A stretch of 64,000 nt of DNA, from the NCBI RefSeq assembly GCF_007003975.1, contig NZ_VFTC01000018.1, positions 62,001-126,000 on the forward strand, read 5' to 3'. Shown here in pieces: positions 43,250 through 52,536 of the stretch (positions are counted from its first letter, which is position 1; every line of letters starts with the position of its first letter). The notes beneath the pieces are model-generated. The model was not told the DNA's origin and did not search any database. It was given only the letters and a program-made list of their open reading frames with translations. The translations under genes and the position numbers were made by a program. This DNA comes from Mesorhizobium sp. WSM4306 (GTDB taxonomy: Bacteria; Pseudomonadota; Alphaproteobacteria; Rhizobiales; Rhizobiaceae).

Positions 43250-43978
43250 ATGTCGACGCTCATCCTGATCCCGGCCCGCATGGCCTCGACGCGCCTGCCG
43301 GGCAAGCCGCTGGCCGATATAGAAGGCGCGCCGATGATCGTGCATGTCGCCCGTCGCGCCGCCGAGGCCGGGCTTGGCCGGGTGGTGGTGGCAACCGACA
43401 CGCAAAGCGTGGCTGAAGCGGTGCGCGCGCACGGTTTCGAGGCGGTGATGACTCGCATGGACCATGAATCAGGCTCCGACCGCATTTTCGAGGCGCTGAC
43501 CGCGCTCGACCCCGGCCACAAGGTCGAAACCATCGTCAACGTCCAGGGCGACCTGCCGACCATTGACCCGGAGATTATAGGGGCGGCGCTGCGGCCGTTC
43601 GAAGACCCCGCGGTCGACATCGCCACGCTTGGCGTCGAGATTGTCCGCGACGAGGAAAAGACCAACCCCAATGTCGTCAAGATCGTCGGTTCGCCGCTCT
43701 CGCCGACGCGGCTCAAGGCGCTCTATTTTACTCGCGCCACCGCGCCCTGGGGCGAGGGGCCGCTCTATCATCATGTCGGCCTTTACGCTTATCGGCGCGC
43801 AGCACTCGAACGCTTCGTGGCGCTGAAACCGTCGCCGCTGGAACGGCGCGAGCGGCTGGAGCAGCTGCGGGCGCTGGAGGCCGGCATGCGCATCGACGCC
43901 GAGATCGTGCAATCGCTGCCGCTTGGCGTCGACACGCCGGAAGACCTCGAACGCGCCAGAACCATCCTTTCAACCTGA
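43250..43978 (+). CDS. kdsB: 3-deoxy-manno-octulosonate cytidylyltransferase (KdsB)
   Basis: KdsB makes CMP-Kdo from CTP and Kdo, an essential step in LPS inner-core synthesis. The 242-residue product begins LILIPARMASTRLPGKPLADI (nucleotide-binding motif), with NVQGDLP and HVGLYAYRR as further family signatures. ATG 43250 is chosen because it aligns with the family start; the 14 preceding codons have no counterpart. The next gene, pheA, follows after nine bases, indicating an operon. Confidence 0.93.
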   Translation: MSTLILIPARMASTRLPGKPLADIEGAPMIVHVARRAAEAGLGRVVVATDTQSVAEAVRAHGFEAVMTRMDHESGSDRIFEALTALDPGHKVETIVNVQGDLPTIDPEIIGAALRPFEDPAVDIATLGVEIVRDEEKTNPNVVKIVGSPLSPTRLKALYFTRATAPWGEGPLYHHVGLYAYRRAALERFVALKPSPLERRERLEQLRALEAGMRIDAEIVQSLPLGVDTPEDLERARTILST

Positions 43979-43987
43979 GACATCGGC

Positions 43988-44851
43988 ATGCCTGAAAAGA
44001 CCAACAGAATATCCTTCCAGGGCGAGCCGGGCGCCAATTCCGACACCGCCAGCCGCAACATGTTCCCGTCGATGGTGCCGTTGCCGTGCCCGACCTTCGA
44101 GGATGCGTTCAACGCGGTCGAGACCAACAAGGCCGACCTCGCCATGATCCCGATCGAAAACACTATCGCCGGCCGCGTCGCCGATATCCACCATCTGTTG
44201 CCGGAATCGAAACTGCACATCGTCGGCGAATATTTCCTGCCGATCCATTTCCAGCTGATGGTGCTGCCGGGCGTCAAGCGCGAAGAGATCAAGACCGTCC
44301 ACAGCCACATCCATGCGCTGGGGCAGTGCCGCAAATACATACGCAAGAACGGCTGGAAGCCGGTGGTCGCGGGCGACACGGCGGGTTCGGCCAAGCTGGT
44401 TTCCGAGCTCAAGGACCGCACCATGGCCTCGCTCGCGCCCGCACTTGCCGCCGAGCTCTACGGCCTCGACATCATCGAGAAGAATGTCGAGGACACCGAC
44501 TCGAATGTCACCCGTTTTGTCGTGCTGACCAAGAACAAGCAGTGGGCCGAGCGGCCCTCGGCCGACACCAAAATGATGACGACCTTCATCTTCCGCGTCC
44601 GCAACGTGCCGGCCGCGCTCTACAAGGCGATGGGCGGTTTCGCCACCAACGGCATCAACATGACCAAGCTGGAGAGCTATCAGCTAGGCGCTTTCACCGC
44701 GACGCTGTTTTATGCCGACATCGAGGGCCATCCCGACGATCCGCTGGTCAAGCTGGCGCTCGACGAACTGCGCTTCTTCTCACGTGAAGTGCGCATCCTG
44801 GGTGTCTATCCCGCTAGCGAGTCGCGCGAGCAGTGGAAGGTCGCGGACTAG
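43988..44851 (+). CDS. pheA: Prephenate dehydratase (PheA)
   Basis: This enzyme converts prephenate to phenylpyruvate in phenylalanine synthesis. The N-terminal catalytic domain shows FQGEPGANSDTA, IPIENTIAGRV and the TRF motif (NVTRFVVL, residues 177-179, Thr-Arg-Phe). A C-terminal ACT domain follows (TTFIFRVRNVPAALYKAMGGFATNGINMTKLES), which binds Phe for feedback control. Length 287 aa fits the monofunctional type. The stop overlaps the convergent Dabb gene by four bases. Confidence 0.93.
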   Translation: MPEKTNRISFQGEPGANSDTASRNMFPSMVPLPCPTFEDAFNAVETNKADLAMIPIENTIAGRVADIHHLLPESKLHIVGEYFLPIHFQLMVLPGVKREEIKTVHSHIHALGQCRKYIRKNGWKPVVAGDTAGSAKLVSELKDRTMASLAPALAAELYGLDIIEKNVEDTDSNVTRFVVLTKNKQWAERPSADTKMMTTFIFRVRNVPAALYKAMGGFATNGINMTKLESYQLGAFTATLFYADIEGHPDDPLVKLALDELRFFSREVRILGVYPASESREQWKVAD

Positions 44852-45153
44852 ACCAAAAGTGCCAGCGGCACGTAGTCGATTTCCATGAAGGTCGCGACTT
44901 CCGGCACCCAGCGGTCGCGCACGAAGGCGACGTGGTCGGGATGCTCATTGTATCTGGTATAGGCCGCCTGATCCGCGAACTCCATCGAGAAGCCGAAGTG
45001 ATAGTCGTTCTTGGGACTGACCTGCCGCAGCGGCTCGAAATGGGCAACGCCCTTGATCGCGCTGAGAATGCGCTTGGCGTCGGAGAGGAACCGTTTTTCC
45101 TCCAGCGAGTACTGCGGGTGCTTCAGGGTGAAAACCACGGTGTGACGGATCAT
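44848..45153 (-). CDS. Dabb family (stress-responsive A/B barrel) protein
   Basis: The 101-residue product matches the dimeric alpha/beta-barrel family: MIRHTVVFTLK at the start, LSAIKGVAHFEPLRQV, then HFGFSMEFADQAAYTRYNEHPDHVAFVRDRW. The three features together (initial His strand, helix, YxxHPxHxxF) are characteristic. Function is unknown in most bacteria. It is convergent with pheA, overlapping its stop by four bases. Confidence 0.85.
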   Translation of the reverse strand: MIRHTVVFTLKHPQYSLEEKRFLSDAKRILSAIKGVAHFEPLRQVSPKNDYHFGFSMEFADQAAYTRYNEHPDHVAFVRDRWVPEVATFMEIDYVPLALLV

Positions 45154-45175
45154 TTTTTGCTCCCGTTATCCCTAT

Positions 45176-46117
45176 TTACTCGCTGTCGACCCAGGCGCGG
45201 ATCAAATGATGCGCGATGGCGCCTTTCGGCGGCGTCACGAGATTGTCCTTGTGCGTCCTCTCCAGCATAGAGCGCACCTCGTCGCGGAAAAACCAGCGGC
45301 AGTCCTCCAGCTCGTTGAGGTCGGCCTGGATGTCCTCGTTGAGCGGTTCGCCGAAACAGCCGATCATCAGCGAATAGGGGAATGGCCAGGGCTGGCTGGC
45401 ATGGTAGACGACGCGGCCGAGCCTGATGCCGGCTTCCTCGAGGGTCTCGCGGCGCACCGCCGCCTCGATCGTCTCGCCGGGCTCAATGAAGCCGGCAAGG
45501 GCTGAGTACATGCCGGGGCCGAAATGCCGGCCACGGCCGAGCAGGCATTTCTCCCGTGTCGCCGTCAGCATGATCGCCACCGGATCGGTGCGCGGAAAAT
45601 GCTCGGTGCCGCAGTTGGGGCAGTGTCGCTTGTAGCCGCCGGCACGCATTTCTGATTCATGGCCGCATTTGCTGCAGAAACGATGGCTGACATGCCAGGC
45701 AAGCAGCGCCGCGCCTTGTGCCAGCGCGCCGGCGGAAGCCTCGTCGATCAGCCCCTGCATGTAGACCGAGCGATAGTCGATGGCCTTGATGGTCTCCGGC
45801 AGCTGTTCAGGATCGAGGCCGACCGGCACGGCGAGCACCGGGCCGCTCTCGGCAAAGCCGAGCAGCACGCCATGCGCGAAGGACGGTTGGAGTAGCTCGC
45901 TGCCGGCAACATCGAACCAGGGGTCGAAGATACCGCCGCTGAGTTTCAAATACAGCCGACCACCATGCATTGGCAAAAGCCGTGCTTTGGGATCGGCGAG
46001 CGCCCTTTCGACGGAATCGTCAGCGCGGTTCTCGGATTGCCGGTCGATCGTGTTGCCGGCGAAACCGACGAAGTGGCTCGGCTCGCGCAAGGGCGCGTCA
46101 AACAGGCGAAAGGTCAT
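45176..46117 (-). CDS. nudC: NAD(+) diphosphatase (NudC)
   Basis: NudC hydrolyses NADH/NAD and can decap NAD-RNA. The 313-residue product has the zinc ribbon CSKCGHESEMRAGGYKRHC (with CPNCG) near the middle and a Nudix box GFIEPGETIEAAVRRETLEEAG, with the catalytic Glu pair. It also has the NudC-specific YQPWPFPYSLM-type segment (SQPWPFPYSLMIG). ATG 46117 is chosen because it starts the family N-terminus (FRLFDAPL). It is likely co-transcribed with the HIT gene upstream. Confidence 0.92.
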   Translation of the reverse strand: MTFRLFDAPLREPSHFVGFAGNTIDRQSENRADDSVERALADPKARLLPMHGGRLYLKLSGGIFDPWFDVAGSELLQPSFAHGVLLGFAESGPVLAVPVGLDPEQLPETIKAIDYRSVYMQGLIDEASAGALAQGAALLAWHVSHRFCSKCGHESEMRAGGYKRHCPNCGTEHFPRTDPVAIMLTATREKCLLGRGRHFGPGMYSALAGFIEPGETIEAAVRRETLEEAGIRLGRVVYHASQPWPFPYSLMIGCFGEPLNEDIQADLNELEDCRWFFRDEVRSMLERTHKDNLVTPPKGAIAHHLIRAWVDSE

Positions 46118-46153
46118 GGAAGCTCGAACGTTCAGGATGGACACGGGCGCAGT

Positions 46154-46573
46154 TTATAGCGCCGCCTTTATCTGTTGCGCAAACCGGCGGATGTCGGAAC
46201 GTTGATAGGGCTCGCGCATGCCGTGCCCCCATACCGGGCCAGGCCAGCCCGGATCGCCTTCCGAGCGGGCAATGACATGGACATGCAGTTGCCGCACGAT
46301 GTTGCCGAGCGCGCCGGTATTGATCTTGGTGCAGCCGGTGGTTCTTTTCAGCGCCTGCGCCACCATATTGGTCTCGAAGGTCAGCATCGCCTGGTCGAGC
46401 GGCGTCATGTCGTGGATTTCCTCGATGCCGGGCCGCTGCGGTACAAGGACCAGCCATGGCCATCGGCGGTCGTTCATCACCCTGAGTTCGCACAGGCCGA
46501 GCCACATCAACTGCTCGCTGTCCGCCTCCAGCCTGGAGTCGAGCGTGAATCCGGCCTTGAGGCCCGGCAGCAT
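46154..46573 (-). CDS. HIT-family protein
   Basis: The 139-residue product has the histidine-triad-type motif QLHVHVIAR near residue 102, preceded by INTGALGNIVRQ, which matches HIT/FHIT hydrolases acting on nucleotide-linked phosphates or adenylylated compounds. One His position is less canonical (LHVHVIA rather than HxHxHxx), so catalytic class is uncertain. ATG 46573 is used; an upstream start would add 27 residues with no family match. It lies 36 bases before nudC on the same strand. Confidence 0.82.
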   Translation of the reverse strand: MLPGLKAGFTLDSRLEADSEQLMWLGLCELRVMNDRRWPWLVLVPQRPGIEEIHDMTPLDQAMLTFETNMVAQALKRTTGCTKINTGALGNIVRQLHVHVIARSEGDPGWPGPVWGHGMREPYQRSDIRRFAQQIKAAL

Positions 46574-46730
46574 TGGCGTTTCCCTTGCGTTTCTCGCATT
46601 ATTTCCCAAACCCAGAACGCTAGAGCGGCTGCACGGGGGCTGCAAGTGATTCATTGAGCGGAGGAGCTTGAGGGCGCCCGATTCTCAATGCACCCTTGCA
46701 TTTCATCGCTGAATTGCCGATATGGAACGC

Positions 46731-46826
46731 GGGAGGTTGGTGGTGGACGATCCACTCGCCAACCGGGTCAGGTCCGGAAGGAAGCAGCCCTAACGAGCCC
46801 GGAACGGGTCATTGTTCCAGCCTCCC
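46731..46826 (+). ncRNA. ffs: Small signal recognition particle RNA (4.5S type)
   Basis: The conserved SRP domain IV is present (GTCAGGTCCGGAAGGAAGCAGC), including the GGAA tetraloop and the asymmetric internal loop. The ends pair as GGGAGG (46731-46736) with CCTCCC (46821-46826). The RNA binds Ffh to target membrane proteins. It precedes dnaX, the usual rhizobial arrangement. End points are set by the terminal stem and may be a few bases off. Confidence 0.95.
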
Positions 46827-46932
46827 ACCTCATCGGCCCCTCTCGCGACATTGACGACGCATTGCAGCGCGGGCGAGACTATTAGCAGGAATCGGCCACC
46901 TCCGACGCGGCCTTTTGGAGCTTTACGGGCGA

Positions 46933-48765
46933 ATGAGCGAAGCCGGAAATTCGGGCCCAGAAAACCTGGATAAGCAAAAGGCCGCCGCCTATCGTGTGCT
47001 GGCGCGCAAGTACCGTCCGGCGAATTTCTCCGAACTGATCGGCCAGGAGCCGATGGTCCGCACCCTGACCAACGCTTTCTCCACCGGCCGCATCGCCCAG
47101 GCCTGGATGCTGACCGGCGTGCGCGGCGTCGGCAAGACGACCACGGCGCGCATTCTGGCGCGGGCGCTCAACTACAAGACGCCGACAGTCGACCAGCCAT
47201 CGGTCGACCTTGCCGTCTTGGGCGAGCATTGCCAGGCGATCATGGAAGGCCGCCATGTCGACGTCATCGAGATGGACGCCGCCTCCCACACCGGCATCGA
47301 CGACATCAGGGACATTATCGAGCGCGTGCGCTATGCCCCGGTGTCGGCGCGCTACAAGGTCTACATCATCGACGAAGTGCACATGCTCTCCACCCAGGCC
47401 TTCAACGGCCTGTTGAAGACGCTGGAAGAGCCGCCGCCGCACGTCAAATTCATCTTCGCCACCACCGAAATCCGCAAGGTGCCGATCACCGTCCTGTCAC
47501 GCTGCCAGCGCTTCGATTTGAGGCGCATCGATGCCGGCGCGCTGGTCGCGCATCTCTCGTCGATTGCCGGCAAGGAAGGCATATCGGTCGACGACGACGC
47601 GCTGGCCACGATCGCGCGCGCCGCCGAAGGCTCGGCCCGCGATTCGCTGTCCATCCTCGACCAGGCGATCGCCCATGGCGGCGGCGCCGTCAGTGCCGAG
47701 GCGGTGCGTGCCATGCTGGGGCTGGCCGACCGCGCCCGCATCGTCGACCTGTTCGAACATGTGATGAAAGGCGACGTCGCCGCAGCGCTGGCCGAATTCC
47801 GCAACCAGTATGACACCGGCGCCGACCCGGCTGCGGTGCTCACCGATCTGGCCGAATTCAACCATCTCGTCACCCGGCTGCGCTTCGTGCCGACTGCCGC
47901 CGACGATGCCTCTTTGTCCGAGGACGAGCGCCGGCGCGGCGCCGAATTCGCGAGCGCGCTGTCGGTCAAGGTACTGTCGCGGACCTGGCAGATGCTGTTG
48001 AAAGGCATCCCGGAGGTGCAGTCTTCCAACCGCCCGGTCAGCGCTGGCGAAATGGTGCTGATCCGGCTGGCGCATGCCGCCGACCTGCCGACGCTGGACG
48101 AGGCGCTGAAATCGCTGGAGAGCGGTGTCTCAGTTTCGAGCGGCGCGCCGCGTCCGAACGGAGCGCCGGCCAGCCTCGGCCCGGCAACACCAGGCAATGG
48201 CGGCGCAAGTGCCGTGGCCCAGCCGCGCATGCCGAATTCCGGTGGCAGTGGCGCGCAGACCATGCGGCTGGTCGAGCCCGAACCGTTGCCGGCGAGCTTC
48301 GTTGCCGCACCCGAGCCGGTGGTCGAGACGCCGCCTGTGCCGGTGAAGTCGCTGGCCGATATCGTCGCCCTTGCCGACCAGCAGCGCGATATGGCCTTCA
48401 AGGTGCAGGTCAAGCGCTGCGTGCGACTGGTGCGCATCGAACCCGGCCGCATCGACGTCAGCCTGACCGACGATGCGCCGAAAATGCTGCTCAACGAGCT
48501 GACCGCCAAGCTGCGCGCCTGGACCGGCCGCAACTGGCTGGTGTCGCTGTCGAAGGAAGAAGGCGGCCAGACGCTGGCCGAGATGGAATCGACCAAGCGC
48601 GAGACCGCTTTCTCCGATGCGAAAAGCGATCCGGCGGTCGCCGCCATCCTGGCGCGCTTTCCCGGCGCCAAGATCATCGACGTGCGCATTCCCGACGCGC
48701 CGGACGTCGATGCGGACAAGGCCGAAGTGCCGGTCGAGCCACCGGGCGACGACGACGAAACCTGA
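46933..48765 (+). CDS. dnaX: DNA polymerase III subunit gamma/tau (DnaX)
   Basis: DnaX is the clamp-loader ATPase of the replicative polymerase. The 610-residue product has Walker A GVRGVGKTT near residues 62-70, IIDEVHML (Walker B), SRC (LSRCQRF, sensor) and the AAA lid, followed by a Pro-rich linker (about 395-470) and a tau-type C-terminal domain. The zinc module between Walker A and B has only one Cys (LGEHCQ) instead of four, as in other Rhizobiales. ATG 46933 chosen over an upstream start lacking family match. Confidence 0.95.
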   Translation: MSEAGNSGPENLDKQKAAAYRVLARKYRPANFSELIGQEPMVRTLTNAFSTGRIAQAWMLTGVRGVGKTTTARILARALNYKTPTVDQPSVDLAVLGEHCQAIMEGRHVDVIEMDAASHTGIDDIRDIIERVRYAPVSARYKVYIIDEVHMLSTQAFNGLLKTLEEPPPHVKFIFATTEIRKVPITVLSRCQRFDLRRIDAGALVAHLSSIAGKEGISVDDDALATIARAAEGSARDSLSILDQAIAHGGGAVSAEAVRAMLGLADRARIVDLFEHVMKGDVAAALAEFRNQYDTGADPAAVLTDLAEFNHLVTRLRFVPTAADDASLSEDERRRGAEFASALSVKVLSRTWQMLLKGIPEVQSSNRPVSAGEMVLIRLAHAADLPTLDEALKSLESGVSVSSGAPRPNGAPASLGPATPGNGGASAVAQPRMPNSGGSGAQTMRLVEPEPLPASFVAAPEPVVETPPVPVKSLADIVALADQQRDMAFKVQVKRCVRLVRIEPGRIDVSLTDDAPKMLLNELTAKLRAWTGRNWLVSLSKEEGGQTLAEMESTKRETAFSDAKSDPAVAAILARFPGAKIIDVRIPDAPDVDADKAEVPVEPPGDDDET

Positions 48766-48795
48766 CCACAGCACGAATCCGCAAAGGACCTGACC

Positions 48796-49119
48796 ATGAA
48801 AGATCTTCTCGGCCTGATGGGCAAGGCGAAGGAAATGCAGGCCAAGTTCCAGGCCATGCAGGACGAGATCGCCACGCTTGAAGCAAGTGGGCAGGCCGGC
48901 GGCGGCCTGGTCAGCGTCACGCTGACCGGCAAGTTCGAGATGAAGTCGCTGAAGATCGACCCGTCCCTGTTCAAGGAGGACGATGTCGAGATCCTGGAAG
49001 ACCTGCTTCTGGCCGCCCACAATGACGCCAAAAATAAGGTCGAGCAGATCATGCAGGAGAAGACCAAGGCGCTGACGGCAGGCTTGCCGATCCCGCCCGG
49101 AATGAAATTGCCCTTCTGA
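48796..49119 (+). CDS. YbaB/EbfC family nucleoid-associated protein
   Basis: The 107-residue product starts MKDLLGLMGKAKEMQAKFQAMQDEI and continues with VTLTGKFEMKSLKIDPSLF and ILEDLLLAAHNDAK, matching YbaB/EbfC, a dimeric DNA-binding protein encoded between dnaX and recR in most bacteria. Here dnaX and ybaB are 30 bases apart, while recR lies about 1.3 kb further on, after the SleB-type gene. AAAGGAC precedes the ATG. Confidence 0.93.
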   Translation: MKDLLGLMGKAKEMQAKFQAMQDEIATLEASGQAGGGLVSVTLTGKFEMKSLKIDPSLFKEDDVEILEDLLLAAHNDAKNKVEQIMQEKTKALTAGLPIPPGMKLPF

Positions 49120-49336
49120 GCCGGCTTCACCAGTTAATTGATTATGAACGGAAATCGGCTGCGGGGGCTATTGTTAAGACTTTCTCCGGCATTGCTCACG
49201 CGGACATATCCGAGCATTTATAAAGTTTTACCTATGCTGCACGAATGCTAATCCTTTAGCCATCTTTTTGCCTTTAAGAGTCTCATTCTTGCCACATCCT
49301 GGGACGGGTTGGCATCTGGAAAATGAGGCACTTTTG

Positions 49337-50305
49337 TTGATCGCGACGCGATGGAAGACGCCGCTGTTGCTCGGCATCATCTTCTCCCCCTTGTTCCTGG
49401 CGGGTTGCAGCCAGACCACTTCTTCGCACGGCATGTCGGTCGCCAGCCTGACCGACGCCATCACGCCCAGCTTCCTCTCGACTCGCGCCTACGGCCACAC
49501 GCCGAAGGAGAAGGAATGTCTTGAGCGGGCAATGTTCTTCGAGTCCAACCGCTCGAGCCGTGACGGCATGATCGCCGTCGGCACGGTGGTGATGAACCGG
49601 CTGCGCTCCGGCAACCATGGCAGCACCATTTGCCAGGTGGTGGGCGAACCGGGCCAGTTCGCGCCCGGCGTGATGACGCGGCCGATGAATTCCAAGGCGA
49701 TGCCCGATGTCGAGGAAGCTGCTGACGCCGTGCTCAAGGGCGAGCGCAAGGCCAAGCTTAAGAACACGATGTACTTCCACACCGCCGGCCTGAAGTTCCC
49801 GTACAAGAACATGCACTACACCATGGTTGCCGGCGGCAATGCTTTCTACGAGAAGCGCGGCCGCAACTGGCAGCCGCTGCCGGATGAACCGACAACCATG
49901 GTTGCTTCAGTGACGCCGCGCGCGCGCGTGGCTGAAGCGCCGGTGCAGGTGGCTTACGCCGAGCCGGTGGTGAAAACGATCGTCCGTCCGGACCCCGCCA
50001 AGCAGGCTGCGGCAGTTCGCGCGGCCAAGGCTAGCCAGGCCCCGGTCGAGCAGACCTATGTGACGGCTGCCGTGGCGCCCGCCAATGGCGCCCGCGTCGC
50101 CACCAAGCAGACGGAAGTGGCGATGCAGGAGCCGATGGCCGAGCCCGATGCCTCGCGCTTCGGTGGCACGCTGAACGCCCGCTACATCACCTCGGTACCT
50201 TCGGCGACGCAGGAAGCGTCGATGGGCTTCCAGTCGACGCCCGAGAACACCGACGCCATCGGCGCGATGATTGCCGACCAGACCCGGCCGCTCTCGGCCT
50301 ACTGA
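49337..50305 (+). CDS. SleB-type cell wall hydrolase, lipoprotein
   Basis: The N-terminus (MIATRWKTPLLLGIIFSPLFLAGCSQ) ends in a lipobox FLAGC. A SleB/hydrolase-2 domain follows (EKECLERAMFFESNRSSRDGMIAVGTVVMNRLRSG), with the catalytic-type Glu early and CQVVGEPGQFAPG later. Such enzymes cut the glycan chain of peptidoglycan. The C-terminal ~120 residues are an Ala/Val-rich low-complexity tail. TTG 49337 (or 49334) is chosen because GAGG precedes it and it yields the lipoprotein signal; no ATG is available. Confidence 0.8.
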   Translation: MIATRWKTPLLLGIIFSPLFLAGCSQTTSSHGMSVASLTDAITPSFLSTRAYGHTPKEKECLERAMFFESNRSSRDGMIAVGTVVMNRLRSGNHGSTICQVVGEPGQFAPGVMTRPMNSKAMPDVEEAADAVLKGERKAKLKNTMYFHTAGLKFPYKNMHYTMVAGGNAFYEKRGRNWQPLPDEPTTMVASVTPRARVAEAPVQVAYAEPVVKTIVRPDPAKQAAAVRAAKASQAPVEQTYVTAAVAPANGARVATKQTEVAMQEPMAEPDASRFGGTLNARYITSVPSATQEASMGFQSTPENTDAIGAMIADQTRPLSAY

Positions 50306-50322
50306 CGCCTGAAGCCTTTTCA

Positions 50323-50350
50323 GAGCCCGCCATGGCAGCATGGTGGGCTC
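50323..50350 (+). terminator. 12-bp hairpin after the SleB-type gene
   Basis: GAGCCCGCCATG pairs with CATGGTGGGCTC (one G-U) around a 4-base loop, 18 bases after the stop codon. No T tract follows, so it may be a Rho-dependent pause site or an mRNA-stabilising stem rather than an intrinsic terminator. Confidence 0.5.
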
Positions 50351-50402
50351 CATGCGTTTGGTGCATGTTTCAAAGCGCGCCGAAAAATCCTAGATCAGTG
50401 CG

Positions 50403-51008
50403 ATGTCCAAGCGAATCGCCGGTCCCGAGATCGAACGCCTGATCCAGCTCCTGGCCAAGGTGCCGGGACTTGGGCCGCGTTCGGCGCGGCGCGCGGCACT
50501 GCACCTCATCAAGAAGAAGGAGCAGCTTTTGTCGCCGCTCGCCGCCGCCATGGGCGAGGCCGCCGACAAGGTGCGCATCTGCACGACCTGCGGCAATGTC
50601 GATACGTCAGACCCGTGCATGATTTGCACCGATCCGCGCCGCGATGCCAGCACGCTGATCGTCGTCGAGGATGTCTCGGATCTCTGGGCGTTGGAGCGGG
50701 CAGCAGCGATGAATGTGCGCTACCACGTTCTTGGCGGCACGCTGTCGCCGCTCGACGGCGTCGGCCCCGAACAACTCAACATCCGCTCGCTGGTCGACCG
50801 TGTTGCCGGCGGAGAGGTCAAGGAGGTCATTCTCGCCGTCAACGCCACGGTCGAGGGCCAGACGACGGCGCATTACCTGACCGACCAGCTCTCGGGTTTC
50901 GAGGTCAAGGTGACACGGCTCGCCCATGGTGTGCCCGTTGGCGGTGAGTTGGACTATCTCGATGAGGGTACACTGGCCGCCGCGTTGCGATCGCGGACGG
51001 CGTTTTGA
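50403..51008 (+). CDS. recR: Recombination protein RecR
   Basis: RecR acts with RecF and RecO to load RecA at gaps. The 201-residue product has the helix-hairpin-helix (LLAKVPGLGPRSARRAALHL), the zinc finger CTTCGNVDTSDPCMIC, and a Toprim domain (TLIVVEDVSD, then VILAVNATVEGQTTAHYL). All four zinc Cys are present. The order dnaX-ybaB-(SleB gene)-recR is slightly expanded from the common dnaX-ybaB-recR. Confidence 0.94.
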   Translation: MSKRIAGPEIERLIQLLAKVPGLGPRSARRAALHLIKKKEQLLSPLAAAMGEAADKVRICTTCGNVDTSDPCMICTDPRRDASTLIVVEDVSDLWALERAAAMNVRYHVLGGTLSPLDGVGPEQLNIRSLVDRVAGGEVKEVILAVNATVEGQTTAHYLTDQLSGFEVKVTRLAHGVPVGGELDYLDEGTLAAALRSRTAF

Positions 51009-51033
51009 CGCAATTGGCGGGGAGGGTGCTGAG

Positions 51034-52275
51034 ATGACTGCATTCCTTCGCGCCGTTACGCTTCTCGCATCCCTTATCGCCCTGCTTTTTGTAGCTCCCG
51101 CCTCCGCCGCCAAAATCGACGACCAGTTCCGCGCCTGGCTGCAGACCGACCTCTGGCCCGAAGCAAAAGCCAAAGGCATCTCCAAATCCACCTTCGATGC
51201 CGCCTTCGACGGCGTGAAGCCGAACCTCAAATTGCCCGACCTCGTCCTACCCGGAGAAAAGCCCAAGACCCCGCAAAAGCAGCATCAGGCCGAGTTCGGC
51301 TCGCCCGGTGCCTATTTCGCCGAAAAAACGGTGCGCGCCGTCACATCAGGTGGGCGAACGCGCGAAGCGGCCAACGCCAGGACGCTGGCCGCCATCGAGA
51401 AACGCTACGGCGTGCCGGGTGAAGTGCTGTTGGCGATTTGGGGCCGCGAGACCGGCTTCGGCGCCGCGAAAATGCCTTACGACGCGTTCGAGGTGCTGGG
51501 CACCAAGGCGTTCATGTCGACCAAGAAGGATTTTTTTCGCACCGAAGTGCTGGCCGCCCTTGAGATCGTCGAGCGCGGGCTGGCCCAGGTCGGCGCCATG
51601 AAATCCTCCTGGGCCGGCGCGCTCGGCCAGCCGCAATTCATGCCGACCTCGTTCCTGAAGCATGCCGTCGATTTCGACGGCGACGGCCGGGCCGACATCT
51701 GGAATTCGACTCCCGACGTGCTGGCCTCGATCGCCAACTATCTCGTCCATTATGGCTGGGTGAAGGGTCGCGGCTGGGGTTTCGAGGTCACGGTGCCGGA
51801 AAGCGTCTCCTGCTCACTCGAAGGCCCGGACCAGGGCAAGAAAATCTCAGCCTGGGCGGCGATGGGCATCAGCCGTGTCGGCGGCAAAGCCTTTCCGGCC
51901 AGCGAGCTGAAGGCCGAAGGCTTTCTGCTGATGCCGGCCGGGCGCAGCGGTCCGGCCTTCATCGCGACGCCCAATTTCTACGTGCTGAAACAGTATAACA
52001 CCAGCGACCTCTACGCCCTGTTCATCGGCCATGGCGCCGACCGCATCGCTCACGGCGATGCAGACTTCGCAGGCAAATGGGGTCCGGTCGGTGGCCTGCA
52101 TCGCTCCGACATCGCCGCGCTGCAACGGGCGCTGGAGGCCAAGGGCTTCGATGTCGGCAGCGCCGACGGTCTGCCCGGCTTCAAGACGCGCCGCTCGATA
52201 GGCGGCTGGCAGGCCAAAAACGGCCGCGCCGCCACCTGCTTTCCCGACGCCGATCTGGTCGCCGCGATCAAGTAG
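51034..52275 (+). CDS. Lytic murein transglycosylase, MltB-type, with peptidoglycan-binding domain
   Basis: Lytic transglycosylases cleave the glycan chain to form 1,6-anhydro-MurNAc. The 413-residue product has a Sec signal (MTAFLRAVTLLASLIALLFVAPASA), then WGRETGFGA, which carries the catalytic Glu, and GALGQPQFMPTSF. A C-terminal peptidoglycan-binding domain (SDIAALQRALEAKGFDVGSADGLPG, residues about 350-410) follows. GGGGAGGG precedes ATG 51034. It starts 26 bases after recR and may be co-transcribed with it. Confidence 0.9.
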   Translation: MTAFLRAVTLLASLIALLFVAPASAAKIDDQFRAWLQTDLWPEAKAKGISKSTFDAAFDGVKPNLKLPDLVLPGEKPKTPQKQHQAEFGSPGAYFAEKTVRAVTSGGRTREAANARTLAAIEKRYGVPGEVLLAIWGRETGFGAAKMPYDAFEVLGTKAFMSTKKDFFRTEVLAALEIVERGLAQVGAMKSSWAGALGQPQFMPTSFLKHAVDFDGDGRADIWNSTPDVLASIANYLVHYGWVKGRGWGFEVTVPESVSCSLEGPDQGKKISAWAAMGISRVGGKAFPASELKAEGFLLMPAGRSGPAFIATPNFYVLKQYNTSDLYALFIGHGADRIAHGDADFAGKWGPVGGLHRSDIAALQRALEAKGFDVGSADGLPGFKTRRSIGGWQAKNGRAATCFPDADLVAAIK

Positions 52276-52536
52276 TACGGACATGAGTAGATTTTTCCCG
52301 ATCGGCGGCTGCAATTGGCCGGCCCATGCTTCGACGCGCGTGGCCTATTCCGCTCCAATGGGCCGGCTCATAAATGTCCGTTGCCGGTTGGAGGGCCGCC
52401 GGATAGGGTGTTGACCAAATGGACAAAAACCAACACGTTAGGGGTTGAACGGCCGTCCTCCGGCCGCGAAAAAGAACGCTGCAGCCCTGAGCCGGGAACT
52501 CGGGGTCAACAATCAACAAAACAGGGAACAATCACC

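Noticed and set aside
47361..49130. 589-codon Ser/Ala-rich open frame antisense to dnaX and ybaB
   Set aside because: Spans two conserved essential-type genes on the other strand and shows only low-complexity composition.
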